DNA of 64,000 nucleotides from Bacteroidaceae bacterium (GTDB taxonomy: Bacteria; Bacteroidota; Bacteroidia; Bacteroidales; Bacteroidaceae): contig JAFVSR010000037.1 in assembly GCA_017503645.1 (NCBI GenBank), positions 1 to 64,000 of the forward strand, read 5' to 3'. Under the pieces are notes generated by a model that was not told the DNA's origin, ran no database searches, and was given only the letters and a program-made list of their open reading frames with translations. The position numbers and the translations under genes are program-made. Below are positions 26,292 to 37,222 of the stretch, in pieces; the stretch's first letter is position 1; every line of letters starts with the position of its first letter.

Positions 26292-27965
26292 ATGAAACTC
26301 AAAAAAGCAACCATATTTGTTCCACTCACCATTCTTGCCACAATCGCCATTCTGGCATTCAGCAACGACAACAGGAAGTACCAGCTATCGCGCCAGATTT
26401 CCATATTCAATGCCATAGTAAAGGAACTCGACCTTTTTTACGTGGATACCATACAACCCAAAAAGATGATTGACAAGGGCATCGAGAGTATGCTTAAAAA
26501 CCTTGACCCCTACACCGAATATTACTCTGAGGAGCACGCCGACGAACTTAAGATGCTCACCACCGGAAAATATGCGGGCATAGGCTCGGTAATACGATAC
26601 CACGATAAGAAGAAAACCACGGTGCTTACCGACCCCTACGAGGGACTTCCCGCAGCAAAAGCCGGGTTAAGAGCAGGCGACCTTATTTTGAGCATTGATG
26701 GCAAAGATATCCACCAATTGAGCACCGACAGTGTGAGCGATATGCTGCGCGGTGTGCCAGGCACCAAGCTCACACTCGAAATTGAGCGCCCTGGAGAGGA
26801 GAAGCCAAGAATAGTAAAACTGGAGCGCGAAAGCATTGCCCTGCCTGCTATAAGCTACTATGGAATGCACAATGGCAATATCGGATTCATACAGCTTGAG
26901 AGCTTCACTGAAAATTGCGCTAAAAATATGCGCCGCGCCGTGATTGAACTGAAACAGGCCGGCGCCACAGGATTTATCATAGACCTGCGTGGAAATGGCG
27001 GCGGCCTGTTAAGCGAAGCGGTGGATATTGTAAACCTGTTCGTACCAAAAGGGCTCACAATTGTCACCACCAAAGGAAAGATTAAACAGGCCAACACATC
27101 GTACAAGACAAGCAAGGAGCCGATAGACACGGAATCGCCGCTTGTAATACTTGTGGATGGGCACAGCGCATCGGCTGCCGAAATTGTAGCCGGCTCGTTA
27201 CAAGACCTTGACAGGGCCGTGGTGGTGGGTTCACGCACATATGGCAAAGGGCTTGTACAAACCACACGCCAGCTCCCCGGTGGCGGTTACTTGAAATTGA
27301 CCACAAGCAAATACTATATACCCAGCGGTCGCTGCATTCAGGCGCTCGACTACTCACATATGATTGACGATGGTAAAAGCACACGCATTGCCGACAGCCT
27401 CACAACCGTGTTCCACACAGCCGGCGGGCGTGAGGTGCGCGATGGTGGCGGCATACGCCCCGACGTGGAGCCAAAAGAGGAGGAGTTATCCACCCTGCTG
27501 CTCTATCTATTGCAGGACATAGCCCTGTTCGATTACGCCACAAACTACCGCTTGGCACACGACAGCATCGCCCCTGCCGATAAATTCACCATCAGCGACA
27601 AGGAGTACGAGGAGTTCAAGGAGTATTTGAAATCAACAAAGTTCAACTACGACATTCAGAGCCTCAAAGCACTTGAACAGCTGAAAAAGATGTTGGAGTT
27701 CGAGGGATACACCGGCATCACCAAGGATGAAATAGCCTCGCTTGAAAAGAAACTGCAGGCAAACCTCGACTATTCGCTCAACCACTTTGAAAAGCACATA
27801 AGAGAGATTGTGGAAAGCGAGATTATCGCACGGTATTATGGGCGCACGGGCAGCATAATATACAGCCTGCGCGAGGATGATGACATAAAAGAGGCTTGCG
27901 ACATCATAGCAGATGCAAAACGATACAAGAAAATTCTCACGGTTGTCGCAGATGAGAATAAATAA
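26292..27965 (+). CDS. C-terminal processing peptidase (S41 family)
   Basis: 557 residues, an N-terminal signal or anchor helix (about 8-24), a PDZ domain at about 80-170 (GIGSVIRYHDKKKTTVL, AGLRAGDLILSIDGKDIHQL), and the S41 serine-lysine protease domain. The catalytic residues are readable: Ser294 in DGHSASAAEIVAG and Lys319 in SRTYGKGLVQ, 25 residues apart as in CtpA/CtpB. RGNGGGLLSEAVDI marks the oxyanion region. A C-terminal helical extension of ~150 residues is typical of Bacteroidota homologues. It would trim or degrade periplasmic proteins. Confidence 0.93.
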   Translation: MKLKKATIFVPLTILATIAILAFSNDNRKYQLSRQISIFNAIVKELDLFYVDTIQPKKMIDKGIESMLKNLDPYTEYYSEEHADELKMLTTGKYAGIGSVIRYHDKKKTTVLTDPYEGLPAAKAGLRAGDLILSIDGKDIHQLSTDSVSDMLRGVPGTKLTLEIERPGEEKPRIVKLERESIALPAISYYGMHNGNIGFIQLESFTENCAKNMRRAVIELKQAGATGFIIDLRGNGGGLLSEAVDIVNLFVPKGLTIVTTKGKIKQANTSYKTSKEPIDTESPLVILVDGHSASAAEIVAGSLQDLDRAVVVGSRTYGKGLVQTTRQLPGGGYLKLTTSKYYIPSGRCIQALDYSHMIDDGKSTRIADSLTTVFHTAGGREVRDGGGIRPDVEPKEEELSTLLLYLLQDIALFDYATNYRLAHDSIAPADKFTISDKEYEEFKEYLKSTKFNYDIQSLKALEQLKKMLEFEGYTGITKDEIASLEKKLQANLDYSLNHFEKHIREIVESEIIARYYGRTGSIIYSLREDDDIKEACDIIADAKRYKKILTVVADENK

Positions 27966-28004
27966 AAGAAATATGGCAGCGTGTGCTGCCATATTTCTTT
28001 TATT
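27961..28004. terminator. Bidirectional terminator between protease and small membrane-protein genes
   Basis: Perfect 20-bp stem (27961-27980 with 27985-28004), loop GTGT, core AAATATGGCAGC. It overlaps the stop codons of both convergent genes, so it serves both. Confidence 0.9.
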
Positions 28005-28398
28005 ATTTTATAACGGTTGTCACATTTCCATCCTTCAACTGCAGTTCTATTTTTCCACGCGAAGGTATTTGCATTATAGACACCCTATCCGTTGTCTGCT
28101 CCACCACAAGCAAGGCATTATCCTCGGCAAAGCGGTTAAGGCGCAGCACCGTATCCGTATCCACGGGTGAGCCTGTATATAACAGGCTGTCGTTCAGATA
28201 GAGCGTGTATGCCTTGCCCTCAAACGATGGGGTAAAGGAAATCTCATAGCCGAAACGTGCATCGCCCGGCTTGCTCCAATGCTTATACAGCGAATAGTAG
28301 ACAAAAAGCCCAATGGTCACTATAATTATGAAAAAGAAAAATACGCTGCCGAAAAGAAAGCGCATATTGGCTCCGTGGCCTCTTGTTCTGCCTATCAT
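28003..28398 (-). CDS. Small single-pass membrane protein, unknown function
   Basis: 131 residues. One membrane helix at about 13-35 (FLFGSVFFFFIIIVTIGLFV), then an ~90-residue soluble part, probably periplasmic and beta-rich (YEISFTPSFEGKAYTLYLND, LLYTGSPVDTDTVLRLNRFA). No family recognised. The ATG at 28398 fits a promoter at 28423-28453; a second ATG at 28365 lies just before the helix and is an alternative. It converges on the protease gene across a shared terminator. Confidence 0.65.
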   Translation of the reverse strand: MIGRTRGHGANMRFLFGSVFFFFIIIVTIGLFVYYSLYKHWSKPGDARFGYEISFTPSFEGKAYTLYLNDSLLYTGSPVDTDTVLRLNRFAEDNALLVVEQTTDRVSIMQIPSRGKIELQLKDGNVTTVIK

Positions 28399-28422
28399 TG
28401 CTTTAGAATTTAATTACAGCCG

Positions 28423-28453
28423 CGAAGATACTATTTTACCGCGAAACAGCAAA
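28423..28453 (-). promoter_or_regulatory. Promoter of the small membrane-protein gene
   Basis: Minus strand: TTTG (28453-28450), 19 nt, TATCTTCG (28430-28423), giving a leader of about 15-20 nt before the ATG at 28398. Confidence 0.65.
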
Positions 28454-28464
28454 AGTGCGTGCCG

Positions 28465-29663
28465 TTATTTATGGAAATAGAGTTCGCTCAATTGTTTCTC
28501 AACATCACAAACGACAACAAAAGCAGAGTAACGGCTGTCGCTCGTCACGGGTGACAGCGGCATATAACCGCTCACCACCCTGCCCTGCTCCACACAAAGC
28601 GGATAGCGCTCAGTCATTGCGTTGTGCGATGCAAGCGCATCGCCGACATTTTTGTAATACATCACCGAGAAACCTCCCTGCGAGCCTGCCGCCACATATT
28701 TATCGAAGAATATGCGCGACACAGCCCCCATATTCATTCTGAGGTTAAGTTCCACGCAGGGATTCAGGCGATAACCTTCGGCTGTGCGGTATATGAGCAT
28801 ATCGACACCCACGAAGCCATTGTAACACGCAGGCGAGAGCAGGCGGGAGAGTTCTGCCGACAGTTTCTCTTTTACATCGGCAAGAACATTGTGCGAGATA
28901 TATTCGCACAAAAAATTCTCTATTGCAACATCGGCAGCAAGGATATTACCCGAATATGAACCGCCGTCGCAAGTAAAAAGCGAATAACCGGCAAACGATG
29001 CCACACCGGCCGACACGGAAAACTCCATTGCAAAATCGACCACCTTATCCAAAAAGCGCTCGCACACCACACCACCCTGACGTTTTATCACACCCTTATA
29101 AAAGTGCTCTACAGGCACTTCAACACGCCCTATGCCCCAGGCAATTCCTTTGCCGCTACCCGACCACGGCGCCTTAATAACAGAACGTGGCATACTGTTT
29201 ATGAAGGCTGCAACATCGGCCGGCGATGAAGTATATAGCGGTATTTCGGGAGTATCTACCCCTGCCGAGCGCAAAGAGCGCATAACATCTATTGCCACAC
29301 GTCGATTGGAAAGCGCACGTATCTGCTCCAAATTTTGCGGTGTAGGCAACAGCGAGTCACTCACGCCCATATCCTTGAAGCGGCGTTTCATCTGCGCACT
29401 CCATCCCCACGGAGCAAGGGCTGTTACTTGCTGCAAGGGTGCTGCAACGCAGGCATTACAATGGTAAATTTTTGCGACATACACGATGCATATTCCTGGT
29501 GAGCGTTTGAAGACACAAGAACACAATCGCACCCGCTTGCATACCACAACGGCAATGCCGCCAAATCGCGTGCGATGGCGCGTGCCATAGGCGGCGGGCA
29601 GTAATTGCTGTTGCCGTCGGCCAGGGCCAAATCGTTCTCGGGATTGAATATATGCAGTTTCAT
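28465..29663 (-). pseudogene. Frameshifted ATP-grasp-like protein gene
   Basis: Two overlapping minus-strand frames together make one protein of about 400 residues. The first (29663-29424) begins MKLHIFNPENDLALADGNSN and ends shortly after TIVMPALQ. The second continues in the -1 frame with VTALAPWGWSAQMKRRFKDM and runs to 28465. The second half contains VIKAPWSGSGKGIAWG, a glycine-rich nucleotide-binding loop of ATP-grasp type, and CVELNLRMNMG, like the metal-binding Glu/Asn of that fold. A one-base deletion within about 29424-29470 explains the break. It may be a real inactivation, a sequencing error, or programmed frameshifting; no classical slippery heptamer was seen there. Function of the family is unknown to me. 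Confidence 0.7.
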
Positions 29664-29724
29664 TTTTCTTTACAAGTTAACACACCTACGAGTTTTCTTC
29701 GCACCTCACTTAATGTTTCTGCCG

Positions 29725-29732
29725 CGAAGATA
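29725..29732 (-). promoter_or_regulatory. -7 box of the frameshifted ATP-grasp gene
   Basis: TATCTTCG on the minus strand, about 62 bases before the ATG at 29663. No good -33 box. Confidence 0.4.
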
Positions 29733-29788
29733 GCAAAAAAACAGCATAAAAATATTTGCGCACGCCATATATAAAAAAACACAAAACA

Positions 29789-29820
29789 CTTGCGCGGGAG
29801 AGTATTATTTAGTACTTTTG
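29789..29820 (+). promoter_or_regulatory. Promoter of the rimP-nusA-infB operon
   Basis: CTTG at 29789-29792, 20 nt, TACTTTTG at 29813-29820. Transcription would begin near 29826, about 80 nt before rimP. Confidence 0.7.
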
Positions 29821-29830
29821 CAGTGTAAAG

Positions 29831-29890
29831 ATGATTGTGAGGGGCCTGCAAGCCCCTCTTTTTCATAAAATACCCCTTGGGGCATCATAA
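29831..29890 (+). promoter_or_regulatory. Possible attenuator and 19-codon leader frame before rimP
   Basis: GAGGGGC (29839-29845) pairs with GCCCCTC (29852-29858) and is followed by a run of five T, a terminator-like hairpin between promoter and first gene. A second segment, CCCC (29873-29876) and GGGG (29879-29882), can pair with itself or with the first hairpin's arms, so alternative folds exist. An ATG at 29831 opens a 19-codon frame that spans the hairpins and ends with TAA at 29888-29890. Whether it is translated is unknown. Confidence 0.45.
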
Positions 29891-29904
29891 TTAAAACAAA
29901 CTAT

Positions 29905-30372
29905 ATGATTGACAGACAACAAGTAATCGACCTGACAAACGAATGGCTTGCCGGCAAAGAGTATTTTCTGGTAGATGTAGCCATAAGTAAAGATGACAAA
30001 ATCACGGTAGAAATCGACCACGCCGAGGGTGTGTGGATTGAAGATTGTGCCGACCTCAGCCGCCACATAGAGCAGGGGTTGAGCCGCGAGACAGATGATT
30101 ACGAACTTGAGGTGGGCTCGGCGGGCCTGGGACAACCTTTCAAGGTGCTGCAGCAGTACATCAACCACACCGGTTTGGAGGTTGAGGTGCTCACTAAAGA
30201 GGGTAAAAAGCTCAAAGGCATTCTTAAGAGCGCCTGCGAGCAGGAGTTTGTGCTCACAATATCGAAGAAAGAGAAGATTGAGGGAGCAAAACGTCCGCAG
30301 ATTGTCGAGGAGGATTTGCATTTCGCCTACGACAGCATCAAATACACAAGATATATTATAAATTTCAAATAA
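29905..30372 (+). CDS. rimP: Ribosome maturation factor RimP
   Basis: 155 residues. Helps maturation of the 30S subunit. N-terminal alpha/beta domain with YFLVDVAISKDDKITVEIDH, then IEDCADLSRHIEQGL and YELEVGSAGLGQPFK (the RimP 'EVSSPGLxRPL' signature in variant form), and a C-terminal SH3-like barrel. It leads directly into nusA with a 1-base gap, the standard rimP-nusA-infB order. Confidence 0.93.
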   Translation: MIDRQQVIDLTNEWLAGKEYFLVDVAISKDDKITVEIDHAEGVWIEDCADLSRHIEQGLSRETDDYELEVGSAGLGQPFKVLQQYINHTGLEVEVLTKEGKKLKGILKSACEQEFVLTISKKEKIEGAKRPQIVEEDLHFAYDSIKYTRYIINFK

Positions 30373-30373
30373 A

Positions 30374-31636
30374 ATGGCAAAGAAAGAAGAAACAATCAGC
30401 CTTCTTGATACATTTCAAGAGTTCAAAGAGTCGAAAAACATCGACCGCACTACTATGATCAGCGTGCTCGAGGAGAGCTTCCGCAAGGTATTGGTAAATA
30501 TGTTCGGCAGCGACGAGAACTACTCGGTTATCGTAAACCCCGACCGTGGTGACTTTGAGATACAGCGCCGCCGCACCGTGGTTGCCGACAACGAGGTGAA
30601 GAACAGCAATATGGAGATTTCGTTGAGCGAGGCTCAGCAGATTGACGACTCGTTCGAGGTGGGCGAGGATGTGAGCGAAATTGTGAATTTTGCAGAGTTC
30701 GGCCGCCGCGCCATCCTCAACCTGCGCCAAACACTTGCTTCAAAGATTCTGGAGCTGGAGAAAGACAGCCTCTACAACAAATACAGCGAGCGCATAGGAC
30801 AAATTGTGAGCGGCGAGGTATATCAGATTTGGAAAAAAGAGCTCCTGCTTGTAGATGACGAGAACAACGAGCTCATCCTCCCCAAAACAGAGCAGATACC
30901 TTCGGACTTCTACCGCAAGGGCGAGAATGTACGTGCCGTTATTGCCCGTGTCGACAACCAGAACAACAACCCCAAGATTATTTTGAGCCGCACATCGCCT
31001 ATGTTCTTGCAGCGTCTTTTCGAGCTCGAGGTTCCCGAGATTAACGACGGCCTCATAACCATCAAAAAGATAGCCCGCATCCCCGGCAAGCGCGCCAAGA
31101 TTGCAGTGGAGACATATGACGAGCGCATTGACCCCGTAGGTGCTTGCGTGGGTGTAAAGGGTTCGCGTATTCACGGCATCGTGCGTGAGTTGCGCAACGA
31201 GAATATCGACGTTATCCCCTACACATCGAACATAGAGCTCTTCATAAAGCGTGCATTGAGCCCCGCCAAGATACAGAGCATCACACTCGACGAAGAGAAG
31301 CGCGTTGCCGATGTAAACCTGAAACAGGAGGAGGTGTCGCTTGCCATTGGTAAGGATGGTCTTAACATCAAACTTGCAAGTATGCTCACCGACTACACCA
31401 TAAACGTATATCGCGAGATTGACGAGCAGCAGGAGGATGACATCTACCTGGAGGAGTTTGCCGACGAGATTGACGAGTGGATAATAGCAGCCATCAAGAA
31501 GATTGGCCTCGACACCGCAAAAGCCGTTCTCAACGCACCTCGCGAGGTTCTCATTGAGAAAGCCGACTTGGAAGAGGATACCGTAGACCACGTAATCGAG
31601 GTACTTAAAGCCGAGTTTGAAGAGGACGAGGAATAA
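30374..31636 (+). CDS. nusA: Transcription termination/antitermination factor NusA
   Basis: 420 residues. N-terminal RNA-polymerase-binding domain (LLDTFQEFKESKNIDRTTMI), S1 domain at about 130-200 (IGQIVSGEVYQIWKKELLLV), two KH domains (IDPVGACVGVKGSRIHGIVR with the GxxG-like loop; VSLAIGKDGLNIKLASMLTD), and a short acidic C-terminal tail with a helix-hairpin-helix-like part. It controls pausing and termination. The start follows rimP immediately. In other bacteria NusA regulates this operon itself, which gives sense to the attenuator-like leader. Confidence 0.96.
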   Translation: MAKKEETISLLDTFQEFKESKNIDRTTMISVLEESFRKVLVNMFGSDENYSVIVNPDRGDFEIQRRRTVVADNEVKNSNMEISLSEAQQIDDSFEVGEDVSEIVNFAEFGRRAILNLRQTLASKILELEKDSLYNKYSERIGQIVSGEVYQIWKKELLLVDDENNELILPKTEQIPSDFYRKGENVRAVIARVDNQNNNPKIILSRTSPMFLQRLFELEVPEINDGLITIKKIARIPGKRAKIAVETYDERIDPVGACVGVKGSRIHGIVRELRNENIDVIPYTSNIELFIKRALSPAKIQSITLDEEKRVADVNLKQEEVSLAIGKDGLNIKLASMLTDYTINVYREIDEQQEDDIYLEEFADEIDEWIIAAIKKIGLDTAKAVLNAPREVLIEKADLEEDTVDHVIEVLKAEFEEDEE

Positions 31637-31668
31637 ATCCCTATTAACCCAAAAAGAAAAAGCGACTA

Positions 31669-34506
31669 ATGAAGATAAGACTAAATAAAGTACAAGGAGA
31701 GCTTAATCTGGGACTGTCCACCATCGTGGAATTCTTGCAGAAGAAGGGCTTCGAGATAAAAGAAGACCCCAATGCTGTTGTGCCCGAGGAGGGTTACAAG
31801 CTATTGATAGAGGAGTTCAGCGCAGACAAGAAAGCTCGCATACAATCGGACAACTTCACCAAGGAACGCCAAAACAAGGAGAAGCCTAAGGCTGCACCCG
31901 TTGAGGCGCCCAAGGCCGAGGAGCCTAAACCTGTGGTGAAGCCTGCGCCCGAGGCACCCAAGAAGGAGGAGCCTAAACCCGTGGAAGAGCCCAAGAAAGA
32001 GGAGCCCAAAGCAGAGAGCAAAATTGTAATCACAGGCCGTATAGACCTTGATGCATTAAAGAAACCTGCAAAGAAGGAGCAACCCAAAAAGGAGGAGGCA
32101 AAACCTGTAGAACAGCCCAAACCCGTTGAGACGCCCAAGGCCGAGGAGCCCAAACCCGTGGAGCAGCCTAAGGAAGAGGAGTCCAAAGCAGAACAGAAAC
32201 CTGCACAGCCCACACTCACACAACTTGAAGAGGTGGAGGCACCCAAGCTCAACATCATAGGCCAGATAGACCTTTCGGCCATCAACCAATCTACACGCCC
32301 CAAGAAGAAGAGCAAAGAGGAGAAAAAGAAGGAGCGTGAGGAGAAAGACAAGCAGCGCCAGCAGCAACGCGAGGCACAACGCCAGCAGAACAACGGCGGT
32401 GCACAGGGCGAGGGTGGCAAGAAAAAGCGCCAACGCATAAACAACCAGCGCGTTAACATCAACGACGTGAAGGAGAGTGGCGAGCAGAACAATAACCAGG
32501 ACTGGAGCGCCAACCGCAACAAGAACAACGGCAGCAACAACCCGTCACAGGGCAGCCGCCGCGACCGCGACCGCCAGCACAAACGTTTCGACAAGAACGA
32601 TGTAAACGAGGAGGATGTATCGAAGCAGGTACGCGAGACGCTCGACCGCCTCACACAGCGTGGCAAGAACAACAAGGCTGCCAAATACCGCAAGGACAAG
32701 CGCGAGCTTGCCGCAGAGCGCCAGATGCAGGCGATGGATGCCGAAATGGCCGACAGCAAGGTGCTGAAGCTCACCGAGTTTGTGACAGCCAACGAGCTTG
32801 CAAGTATGATGAACATTTCTGTGACACAGGTAATTGCCACCTGTATGAGCATTGGTATGATGGTATCCATCAACCAGCGCCTCGACGCAGAGACCATCAA
32901 CCTGGTGGCCGAGGAGTTCGGTTTCACCACTGAATATGTGAGCGCCGAGGTTGCCAACGCCATTGAGGTGGAGGCCGACTCTGACGAGGACCTGCTACCC
33001 CGCGCGCCCATTATCACCGTAATGGGACACGTTGACCACGGAAAGACATCGTTGCTCGATTATATACGAAAAGCAAATGTAATTGCCGGTGAAGCCGGTG
33101 GCATTACACAGCACATTGGTGCATACAATGTGAAGATGGAGAGCGGCAAGCACATCACCTTCCTCGACACTCCCGGTCACGAGGCATTTACCGCTATGCG
33201 TGCCCGTGGTGCCAAGGTTACCGATATTGTAATCATCATAATCGCAGCCGACGACAACGTGATGCCCCAGACCAAGGAGGCCATAAACCACGCAATGGCT
33301 GCCGGTGTGCCCATTGTATTTGCCATCAACAAGTGCGACAAGCCCGCTGCAGACCCCAACCGCATTAAAGAGGAGCTTGCACAGCTCAATATGCTTGTTG
33401 AGGATTGGGGTGGTAAGTACCAGTCGCAAGAGATTTCGGCAAAGAAAGGTATGGGTGTTGAGGAACTTATGGAGAAGGTTCTCCTAGAGGCCGAAATGCT
33501 CGACCTCAAAGCAAACCCCAACCGCAAAGCAACAGGTTCCATCATTGAATCGACATTGGACAAGGGCCGTGGATATGTCGCCACCGTACTTGTGCAGAAC
33601 GGTACACTCAAGGTGGGCGACATTGTGGTTGCCGGTACACAGTGGGGAAAGGTAAAGGCTATCTTCAACGAGCGTAACCAGCGCATCAAGGGAGTGGCAC
33701 CTGCCGAGCCTGCACTCATTCTGGGACTCAACGGTGCGCCTACTGCCGGTGACACATTCAATGTGGTTGAGAGCGAGCGCGAGGCACGCGAAATAACAAG
33801 CAAGCGCGAGCAGTTGCAGCGCGAGCAGGGCCTGCGTACACAGAAGATGCTTACACTCGACGAGGTGGGCCGCCGCATTGCACTTGGTAACTTCCAGACA
33901 CTCAACATCATTGTTAAGGGCGACGTTGACGGTTCAATCGAGGCGTTGAGCGACTCACTCATAAAGCTATCTACCGAAACAATACAGATAAATGTAATCC
34001 ACAAAGCTGTGGGACAGATTTCAGAGAGCGACGTAAGCCTCGCCGCAGCATCGGATGCCATTATCGTGGGCTTCCAGGTGCGCCCCTCTGTAACAGCACG
34101 CAAGGTGGCCGAGAACGAAGGTGTGGACATACGCATCTACTCAATCATCTACGATGCCATTGAGGAGGTGAAAGCAGCTATGGAGGGTATGCTTGCTCCC
34201 ATTGTGAAGGAGGAGGTTACTGCCACCATCGAGGTGCGCGAAACATTCCACATCAGCAAAGTGGGTACCGTTGCCGGCTGTATGGTGCGCGAGGGTAAGG
34301 TGAAACGTACCGACCGTGCACGCCTCATACGCGATGGTATTGTGATACACACCGGTAACCTTGCAGCCCTCAAACGCTTCAAGGACGATGTGAAGGAGGT
34401 TGGTACCAACTTTGAGTGCGGTATCAGCTTGCAGAACCAGGACGACATAAAGGTGGGCGATATTATCGAGACCTTTGTTGAGGTGGAGGTTAAGCAGAAG
34501 CTATAA
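31669..34506 (+). CDS. infB: Translation initiation factor IF-2
   Basis: 945 residues. The N-terminal ~20-60 residues form the IF2-N fold. Residues ~65-190 are a Lys/Glu/Pro-rich disordered linker of near-repeats ([18 protein letters not shown]), and ~205-310 are Arg/Gln/Asn-rich. A second IF2-N domain follows ([20 protein letters not shown]). The GTPase domain starts with GHVDHGKT at 453-460 and includes DTPGHEAF and NKCDK. Domains II, III and the fMet-tRNA-binding C2 end complete it. It places initiator tRNA on the 30S subunit. Confidence 0.97.
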   Translation: MKIRLNKVQGELNLGLSTIVEFLQKKGFEIKEDPNAVVPEEGYKLLIEEFSADKKARIQSDNFTKERQNKEKPKAAPVEAPKAEEPKPVVKPAPEAPKKEEPKPVEEPKKEEPKAESKIVITGRIDLDALKKPAKKEQPKKEEAKPVEQPKPVETPKAEEPKPVEQPKEEESKAEQKPAQPTLTQLEEVEAPKLNIIGQIDLSAINQSTRPKKKSKEEKKKEREEKDKQRQQQREAQRQQNNGGAQGEGGKKKRQRINNQRVNINDVKESGEQNNNQDWSANRNKNNGSNNPSQGSRRDRDRQHKRFDKNDVNEEDVSKQVRETLDRLTQRGKNNKAAKYRKDKRELAAERQMQAMDAEMADSKVLKLTEFVTANELASMMNISVTQVIATCMSIGMMVSINQRLDAETINLVAEEFGFTTEYVSAEVANAIEVEADSDEDLLPRAPIITVMGHVDHGKTSLLDYIRKANVIAGEAGGITQHIGAYNVKMESGKHITFLDTPGHEAFTAMRARGAKVTDIVIIIIAADDNVMPQTKEAINHAMAAGVPIVFAINKCDKPAADPNRIKEELAQLNMLVEDWGGKYQSQEISAKKGMGVEELMEKVLLEAEMLDLKANPNRKATGSIIESTLDKGRGYVATVLVQNGTLKVGDIVVAGTQWGKVKAIFNERNQRIKGVAPAEPALILGLNGAPTAGDTFNVVESEREAREITSKREQLQREQGLRTQKMLTLDEVGRRIALGNFQTLNIIVKGDVDGSIEALSDSLIKLSTETIQINVIHKAVGQISESDVSLAAASDAIIVGFQVRPSVTARKVAENEGVDIRIYSIIYDAIEEVKAAMEGMLAPIVKEEVTATIEVRETFHISKVGTVAGCMVREGKVKRTDRARLIRDGIVIHTGNLAALKRFKDDVKEVGTNFECGISLQNQDDIKVGDIIETFVEVEVKQKL

Positions 34507-34518
34507 CAACGATTTGTA

Positions 34519-35004
34519 ATGAACACACTTGATATCATTCTTTTGATAGCCGCTGCCGCAGGATTCGGATACGGCTATTTCAAGGGTATCATAAAGCAGC
34601 TTACGCTGGGAGCAGGCATCGTATTAGGCCTGCTCCTTGCAGTGCTTTACTACCCTGCCGGCAGCGAGATTGTAAAGGGATACACCAACCTGCAGGAGTG
34701 GTTGTGCATACCCATAGCATTTGCCATAATACTCTTGTGCACCACCCTGCTGCTTAAGGTGGTGGGGGTTTTGCTGTCGGGGTTGCTGAAACTCATTCAC
34801 TTGGGATTCATCGACAGCATTCTGGGCGCGGTGTTTTCCACTATAATTGGGTTGATGCTTTTTGTGGGTGCAGTGAACCTTACAAGCCGCATTATGCCCG
34901 ACAATGAATACACCGGCAAAACATCGCAGGAAAATTCGTTGTTATACAAGCATACGCAAATTTTCACCTCCTTGATTATTGACAAAGCGGAGAAGAATTT
35001 ATAA
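34519..35004 (+). CDS. CvpA-family inner-membrane protein
   Basis: 161 residues, four membrane helices, beginning TLDIILLIAAAAGFGYGYFK and with GIIKQLTLGAGIVLGLLLAV, the typical CvpA opening. CvpA proteins are linked to colicin V production and envelope stress tolerance in other bacteria. The position between infB and sufB is conserved in Bacteroidales as I know them. The stop at 35004 directly abuts the sufB ATG. Confidence 0.88.
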   Translation: MNTLDIILLIAAAAGFGYGYFKGIIKQLTLGAGIVLGLLLAVLYYPAGSEIVKGYTNLQEWLCIPIAFAIILLCTTLLLKVVGVLLSGLLKLIHLGFIDSILGAVFSTIIGLMLFVGAVNLTSRIMPDNEYTGKTSQENSLLYKHTQIFTSLIIDKAEKNL

Positions 35005-36450
35005 ATGGGAAAGAAGAGCAATAATATATTCAAGAAGATAGCCAACAAGGCATACGAGTTTGGCTTTATCACAAACATTAAGACCGATATCATAGAGAGC
35101 GGGCTTAACGAAGAGGTCATAAGGCTTATTTCCAAGAAGAAGAACGAGCCCGAGTGGCTGCTTGAGTTCCGCCTGCAGGCTTATAGATACTGGCTTACAC
35201 AGAAGATGCCCACCTGGCCGCATCTCAACATTCCGCCAATAGACTATCAGGCCATATCGTACTATGCCGACCCTTTGAAGAAGAAGGAGAAAAAGAACAA
35301 CGAGATAGACCCCGAGTTGATGAAGACATTCGAAAAACTTGGAATACCGTTGGAGGAGCGTCTGGCATTGAGCGGCACAGCAGTGGATGCGGTGATGGAT
35401 TCGGTGTCGGTAAAAACCACATTTAAGGAAGAACTCAAAGAGAAAGGAATAATCTTTTGCTCTATGAGCGAGGCGGTGCAGGAGTACCCCGACCTTGTGC
35501 GCAAATATCTGGGCTCGGTGGTAAACTACCGCGACAACTTCTTTGCAGCGCTCAACAGCGCCGTGTTCAGCGACGGTTCCTTTGTGTATATACCCAAAGG
35601 AGTGCGCTGCCCTATGGAGCTATCGACCTACTTCAGAATAAACGCGGCGAACACAGGACAGTTTGAGCGCACACTCATCGTGGCCGACGACAACAGCTAT
35701 GTATCGTACTTGGAGGGCTGCACAGCACCTATGCGCGACGAGAACCAGCTGCACGCTGCCATTGTGGAGATAATTGTGTGCGACAATGCCGAGGTGAAAT
35801 ACAGCACCGTACAGAACTGGTACCCGGGCGATGCCGAAGGCAAAGGCGGTGTATACAACTTTGTGACCAAACGAGGCGACTGCCGCGGCCGTAACAGCAA
35901 ACTGTCGTGGACACAGGTGGAGACCGGTTCGGCCATCACTTGGAAATACCCAAGTTGTGTGCTGCGTGGCGACAATTCGCAAGGCGAGTTCTACTCGGTG
36001 GCACTCACAAACAACTACCAACAGGCCGACACCGGTACAAAGATGATTCACTTGGGAAAGAACTGCAGCAGCACCATCATAAGCAAAGGTATTTCGGCAG
36101 GGCACAGCCAGAACTCATATCGCGGCCTTGTGCGCGTGAGCAAGAATGCCGACGGTGCACGCAACTACAGCCAATGCGACTCGCTGTTGCTTGGCAGCAA
36201 GTGCGGTGCGCACACATTCCCATATATGGATATTCACAACAACAGTGCAGTGATAGAGCACGAGGCCACAACCTCAAAGATATCGGAAGAGCAGTTGTTC
36301 TACTGCAACCAACGCGGCATAGGCACCGAGGAGGCCATAGGCCTTATTGTAAACGGATATGCCAAAGAGGTACTCAACAAACTGCCTATGGAATTTGCCA
36401 TTGAGGCGCAAAAACTATTGAGTGTGTCACTTGAAGGCGCAGTAGGCTAA
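35005..36450 (+). CDS. sufB: Fe-S cluster assembly scaffold protein SufB
   Basis: 481 residues. Central part of the SufBC2D scaffold that builds iron-sulfur clusters. Typical SufB phrases: [80 protein letters not shown], and the C-terminal [20 protein letters not shown]. It opens the sufB-C-D-S block directly after cvpA with no gap. Confidence 0.97.
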   Translation: MGKKSNNIFKKIANKAYEFGFITNIKTDIIESGLNEEVIRLISKKKNEPEWLLEFRLQAYRYWLTQKMPTWPHLNIPPIDYQAISYYADPLKKKEKKNNEIDPELMKTFEKLGIPLEERLALSGTAVDAVMDSVSVKTTFKEELKEKGIIFCSMSEAVQEYPDLVRKYLGSVVNYRDNFFAALNSAVFSDGSFVYIPKGVRCPMELSTYFRINAANTGQFERTLIVADDNSYVSYLEGCTAPMRDENQLHAAIVEIIVCDNAEVKYSTVQNWYPGDAEGKGGVYNFVTKRGDCRGRNSKLSWTQVETGSAITWKYPSCVLRGDNSQGEFYSVALTNNYQQADTGTKMIHLGKNCSSTIISKGISAGHSQNSYRGLVRVSKNADGARNYSQCDSLLLGSKCGAHTFPYMDIHNNSAVIEHEATTSKISEEQLFYCNQRGIGTEEAIGLIVNGYAKEVLNKLPMEFAIEAQKLLSVSLEGAVG

Positions 36451-36465
36451 AAGAGGGAAGATATT

Positions 36466-37221
<756 letters not shown>

Positions 37222-37222
37222 A

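Noticed and set aside
31860..32200. Tandem repeats in infB considered as a separate repeat element
   Set aside because: They are in-frame Lys/Glu/Pro repeats of the IF-2 linker, common in this gene, not an independent element.
31794..33017. 407-codon minus-strand frame opposite infB
   Set aside because: Ser/Leu/Phe-rich low-complexity product of the complement of the Lys/Glu/Pro-rich IF-2 linker.
33177..34136. 319-codon minus-strand frame opposite infB
   Set aside because: Antisense shadow of a clear IF-2 coding region.
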